DNA of 64,000 bases from Limanda limanda. Taxonomy: Eukaryota > Chordata > Actinopteri > Pleuronectiformes > Pleuronectidae. The notes below the pieces were generated by a model, which was not told the DNA's origin, did not search any database, and saw only the letters and a program-made list of their open reading frames with translations. Made by a program: the position numbers and the translations under genes. Below, piece after piece: positions 59,481-64,000 of this stretch. Each line of letters begins with the position of its first letter. Within the stretch, counting starts at the first letter, position 1. The DNA is taken from positions 26,800,118-26,864,117 of the forward strand of contig NC_083639.1 of NCBI RefSeq assembly GCF_963576545.1, in the 5' to 3' direction.

Positions 59481-62330
59481 TCCACCTGGTTCCCACCCTC
59501 GGCTTCCTGTCAGACGTTTTCTCCTGCCTCCTTCTCCTTCTCCACTCAACTCGAACTCAGCAGGTTTCTTCACCTCCTGATTTTGCTCCAACTGGGAAGA
59601 ATGTGATCTGTCTCCTTCATTCACCTCTGTGGTTTCTCTCTGCTCTGGTAAATTCTGCAGGAACCTGCAAAGTTCCAGCTGCAGACATTAGACCAGTGAG
59701 CTGGCAGTGGTCAGGGGCCAGTTTGGAGTTATAACCAGCAGCTGTGACCTTGGGAATGACCCAGACTGTAAGTTGGGTCGTGGTGGTCAGTGGAGCGGAG
59801 GATGATACCTGGTGCAGCCAGGCCTGACTGCTCTGTTTGTGTTTTTAATCTGAGACAAAGACAGAGAAGCCCTGAGGGATTCCCTGCTCTCGCTCTGCCA
59901 GCCAGTCACAGAGGAGACTGAGCGAGTGATCGGCCAATAGAAACATCACATCGTCCTCCTCCTCCTCCTCCTCATTCTGCAGCTTTTCACTGTGGTTCTG
60001 AAGAATGTGATTCACCACTTTGCCAAGCAGGGCCCAAACGCTTCAGCTCACTTAACCCAATGTGTGTTTATCCTCAGAACAAAAGCTGTAATCAGAGATC
60101 TGGATCTGAGACTTTATTCAGACTGTTCAGTGCCTGGTGATGAGGTTAAAAAGGCATCTCAACATTTCATTCGTTGAGATGCATCGTCCATCTTTATACA
60201 CAGTGTATGATCTGGCTCTACTTTATTTTTATGGCTTATTTGATGTTTTTTAATTATACCATATCACTCAGATTTGTTGTATATGATTACTGCAGTAGTT
60301 AATTGTATACAATTCAGAGCACTTGTAAGAGAAGACAAGAACAACTCTATATAATACGAGTCAAGCTCCTGAAACACTGGGACCTACATTTCCCAGAATA
60401 CAACAGAATAGGATTTTTCATTTCGTCTTTTCTGTCTCGTTCACACTCACATTTTTCAAACTAAAATATTATAAATAAATCATTTGATTTCTCTAACCCA
60501 TTTTCACAAATTACAATTTTCAGTGTTTGAGCAGTAAACTGATAATCACATAAAAAAAAGAGACGAGATGTGAATGTCAGTAGATTATATTATTCTCTTT
60601 AAAAAAAGACTTTATTACAAAGAGTTGACTTCATTGGTTCAGACACAAAGTCTTCAGTATCCTAAATACTGTTTTATCACTAACTGCATAACGAGCATAA
60701 CTGCATCGTGTTCAGAGATCAGTTCGGTGTCCGGCATCGGAAATCACCGGCTGCTTTGTTCAACATGGAGGAAAAACATCAGATCTGACCTCAGTGCTCC
60801 AGAAAACCTTCTACTGGAGATGTTCCATGATTCGTTTTATTAAACATTAAAACTGATTGGTTCTTACAAGAGACGAGGTGATTATGTAAACCTTCATTTG
60901 AGGGAAATCTGGTTCCAACAGAAATCTGAATGGCCCTGGTGTGTGGCTCAGTCATTCAGGGTCAAAGCAAAAACAAAACTTATTTCATTATATCATGAGC
61001 AACTATGAATTCTATACATGACAGAGATGTTAGCAACAATAACCTCAAAGACGTTTCCTCCTCCACTCAGGAGACTGTTTCAAAGTCCTGATACTTATGA
61101 TTAAATGGTGCTGATGAGACAAATGATCAAGTATTACGTTAATTATGAAACTTATACTGAAGCATATTACTTGATTAAATACAGATGACACACTGATCTT
61201 CTGATATCTCTCATCAATGACATGATGTTTTTCTCAAAATCTTTCTAATCTAATCAAAAGGGAGATTTTCCCACTTTGAAAGGATGAATCCTTCTAATCA
61301 TCAATTTAGTTCATGACAGGATTCTTCTAAGACTAAAGCTTTATAATATACATCCCTTTAGTATTCTTAGTGTCTGAGTCTAAAATGCAGTTTGTTTGGC
61401 ATTGATTTGTCTATGATACAAAGAAAGATCAGAAAAGTTCACCGAGGCAAAGACGAAACAGAATTCTTATATAAAAATCGATTGAACTACATTCAGGCGG
61501 AAACAAAGACGACTCCAGTTGATGATGAGGTCGTTTCTCTGGGTCACATCATTCACCGCAAGAGCTTCAGATGTTTAGTCGACACTTTGTTCTGCTCGAA
61601 CCAGGAGACCAGACAAGTTGAGGTTGAGCTTTCAGAGCCAAATCAAGAAGTGAAGTTCCACATTACTGATGTGGTTTCAGTGAGCGCCCTCTGCTGGAGC
61701 ACGGGGGCAAAATACTTCAGATGGTCCGATGTGCTTCTAGATTGTAGATTTTGAATCCAACAAGCACTTTGATTATATGAATAAAATGACAGCCCTGGTG
61801 GATTCAACTAGAACCAACACAGCGTTTTGATTAATCTCAGTCACACGGCTTCAGGCTCGGTTACAGGAAATGTAAATGCATAGTGAATCTGAACAGCAGT
61901 GATCATGTCCTTCTCTCACCCCCTCGTCCCTTAACATTCTCAGTAACCTCAGTATTTGTCCCTCCACCAGCCCCCCACCTCTACCTCACCCTTTACTATT
62001 AAAGCAGTGTTCACCAGCTGCCTCTTTCAGGACGAGAGCGTTTCACCTGAAGCGGTGAAACGACTTGAATCAGCTGATCATGCTGACGCCATCGTGTCAG
62101 ACGGATGGAAGGTTACAGCCGAGCAGGGCGAACAAAAGGAGGCAAAATCAATTAAATAGAGTAAAAAAAAAAAAAAAACACCTTCATTTGTTCCCTTTCC
62201 CCTCCTCCTCCTCCTTCCTTCTGCCCGTTTGTTCCTCCCTCTCTCTCTCTCTCTGGCACAGCTTGGGCGTTCAGTTGAGTTCATTAAAAAGAAGAAGGCG
62301 GGCGAGCTCTCTCCTCCCCCCCCCGCCGGC
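59481..62330. other. intergenic region between LMCD1 and GMPPB
   Basis: No confident gene. A plus-strand frame at 61392-61754 (120 codons, starting MFGIDLSMIQRKI) is unrelated to anything I know and has no visible support. A second TCC tract is at 59957-59975, an A15 run at 62163-62178, and CT-rich sequence at 62200-62260. Confidence 0.45.
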
Positions 62331-62332
62331 AG

Positions 62333-64000
<1,668 letters not shown>

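Noticed and set aside
61392..61754. 120-codon plus-strand ORF starting MFGIDLSMIQRKI
   Set aside because: No family recognised, no paralogue in the window, no splice or promoter context. Kept only as a note in the intergenic entry.

Overview
The window is vertebrate nuclear DNA, most likely from a percomorph teleost. The evidence is intron-rich genes with GT-AG junctions, CpG-poor AT-rich spacers, CA/GA/GATA microsatellites, many fish-type transposons (hAT, L2, Rex-like LINEs, tRNA-derived SINEs, MITEs, solo LTRs) and fish U-lineage MHC class I genes. Every gene I can name lies on the minus strand. All exon models come from manual translation plus splice-site phase and were not aligned against a database.

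Reading leftwards along the genes' own direction (right end of the window first): GMPPB (3' three exons, 62.3-64.0 kb); LMCD1 (44.0-59.2 kb), whose 11-kb first intron holds a 4.8-kb array of a 24-bp repeat; ABHD6 (34.1-38.7 kb); a cluster of two intact MHC class I genes (22.5-30.4 and 15.9-20.0 kb), flanked by a stranded class I 3'UTR on one side and a stranded class I promoter on the other; the bicistronic RPP14-HTD2 locus (8.65-10.95 kb, possibly with a first exon near 13.7 kb); exon 1 of PXK (6.43-6.53 kb); and two tandem paralogous alanine-rich ORFs (0.67-1.58 and 2.80-3.64 kb) that appear to sit inside PXK intron 1.

The order ABHD6, RPP14, HTD2, PXK in one orientation is the same as on human 3p14. 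The class I genes look like an addition to an old syntenic block. The two class I genes are ancient enough to differ by several insertions: a solo LTR, an L1-type 3' end, an L2 nest and a MITE. In several cases the sister copy preserves the empty site, so the order of events can be read.

Functionally the genes are mixed: antigen presentation (class I), tRNA 5' processing plus mitochondrial fatty-acid synthesis (RPP14/HTD2 from one mRNA), endocannabinoid lipid hydrolysis (ABHD6), a LIM/PET transcriptional cofactor (LMCD1), GDP-mannose synthesis (GMPPB) and an endosomal PX-kinase-like protein (PXK). The least explained items are the alanine-rich ORF pair, the giant 24-bp array, and a class I promoter remnant pointing at RPP14-HTD2.
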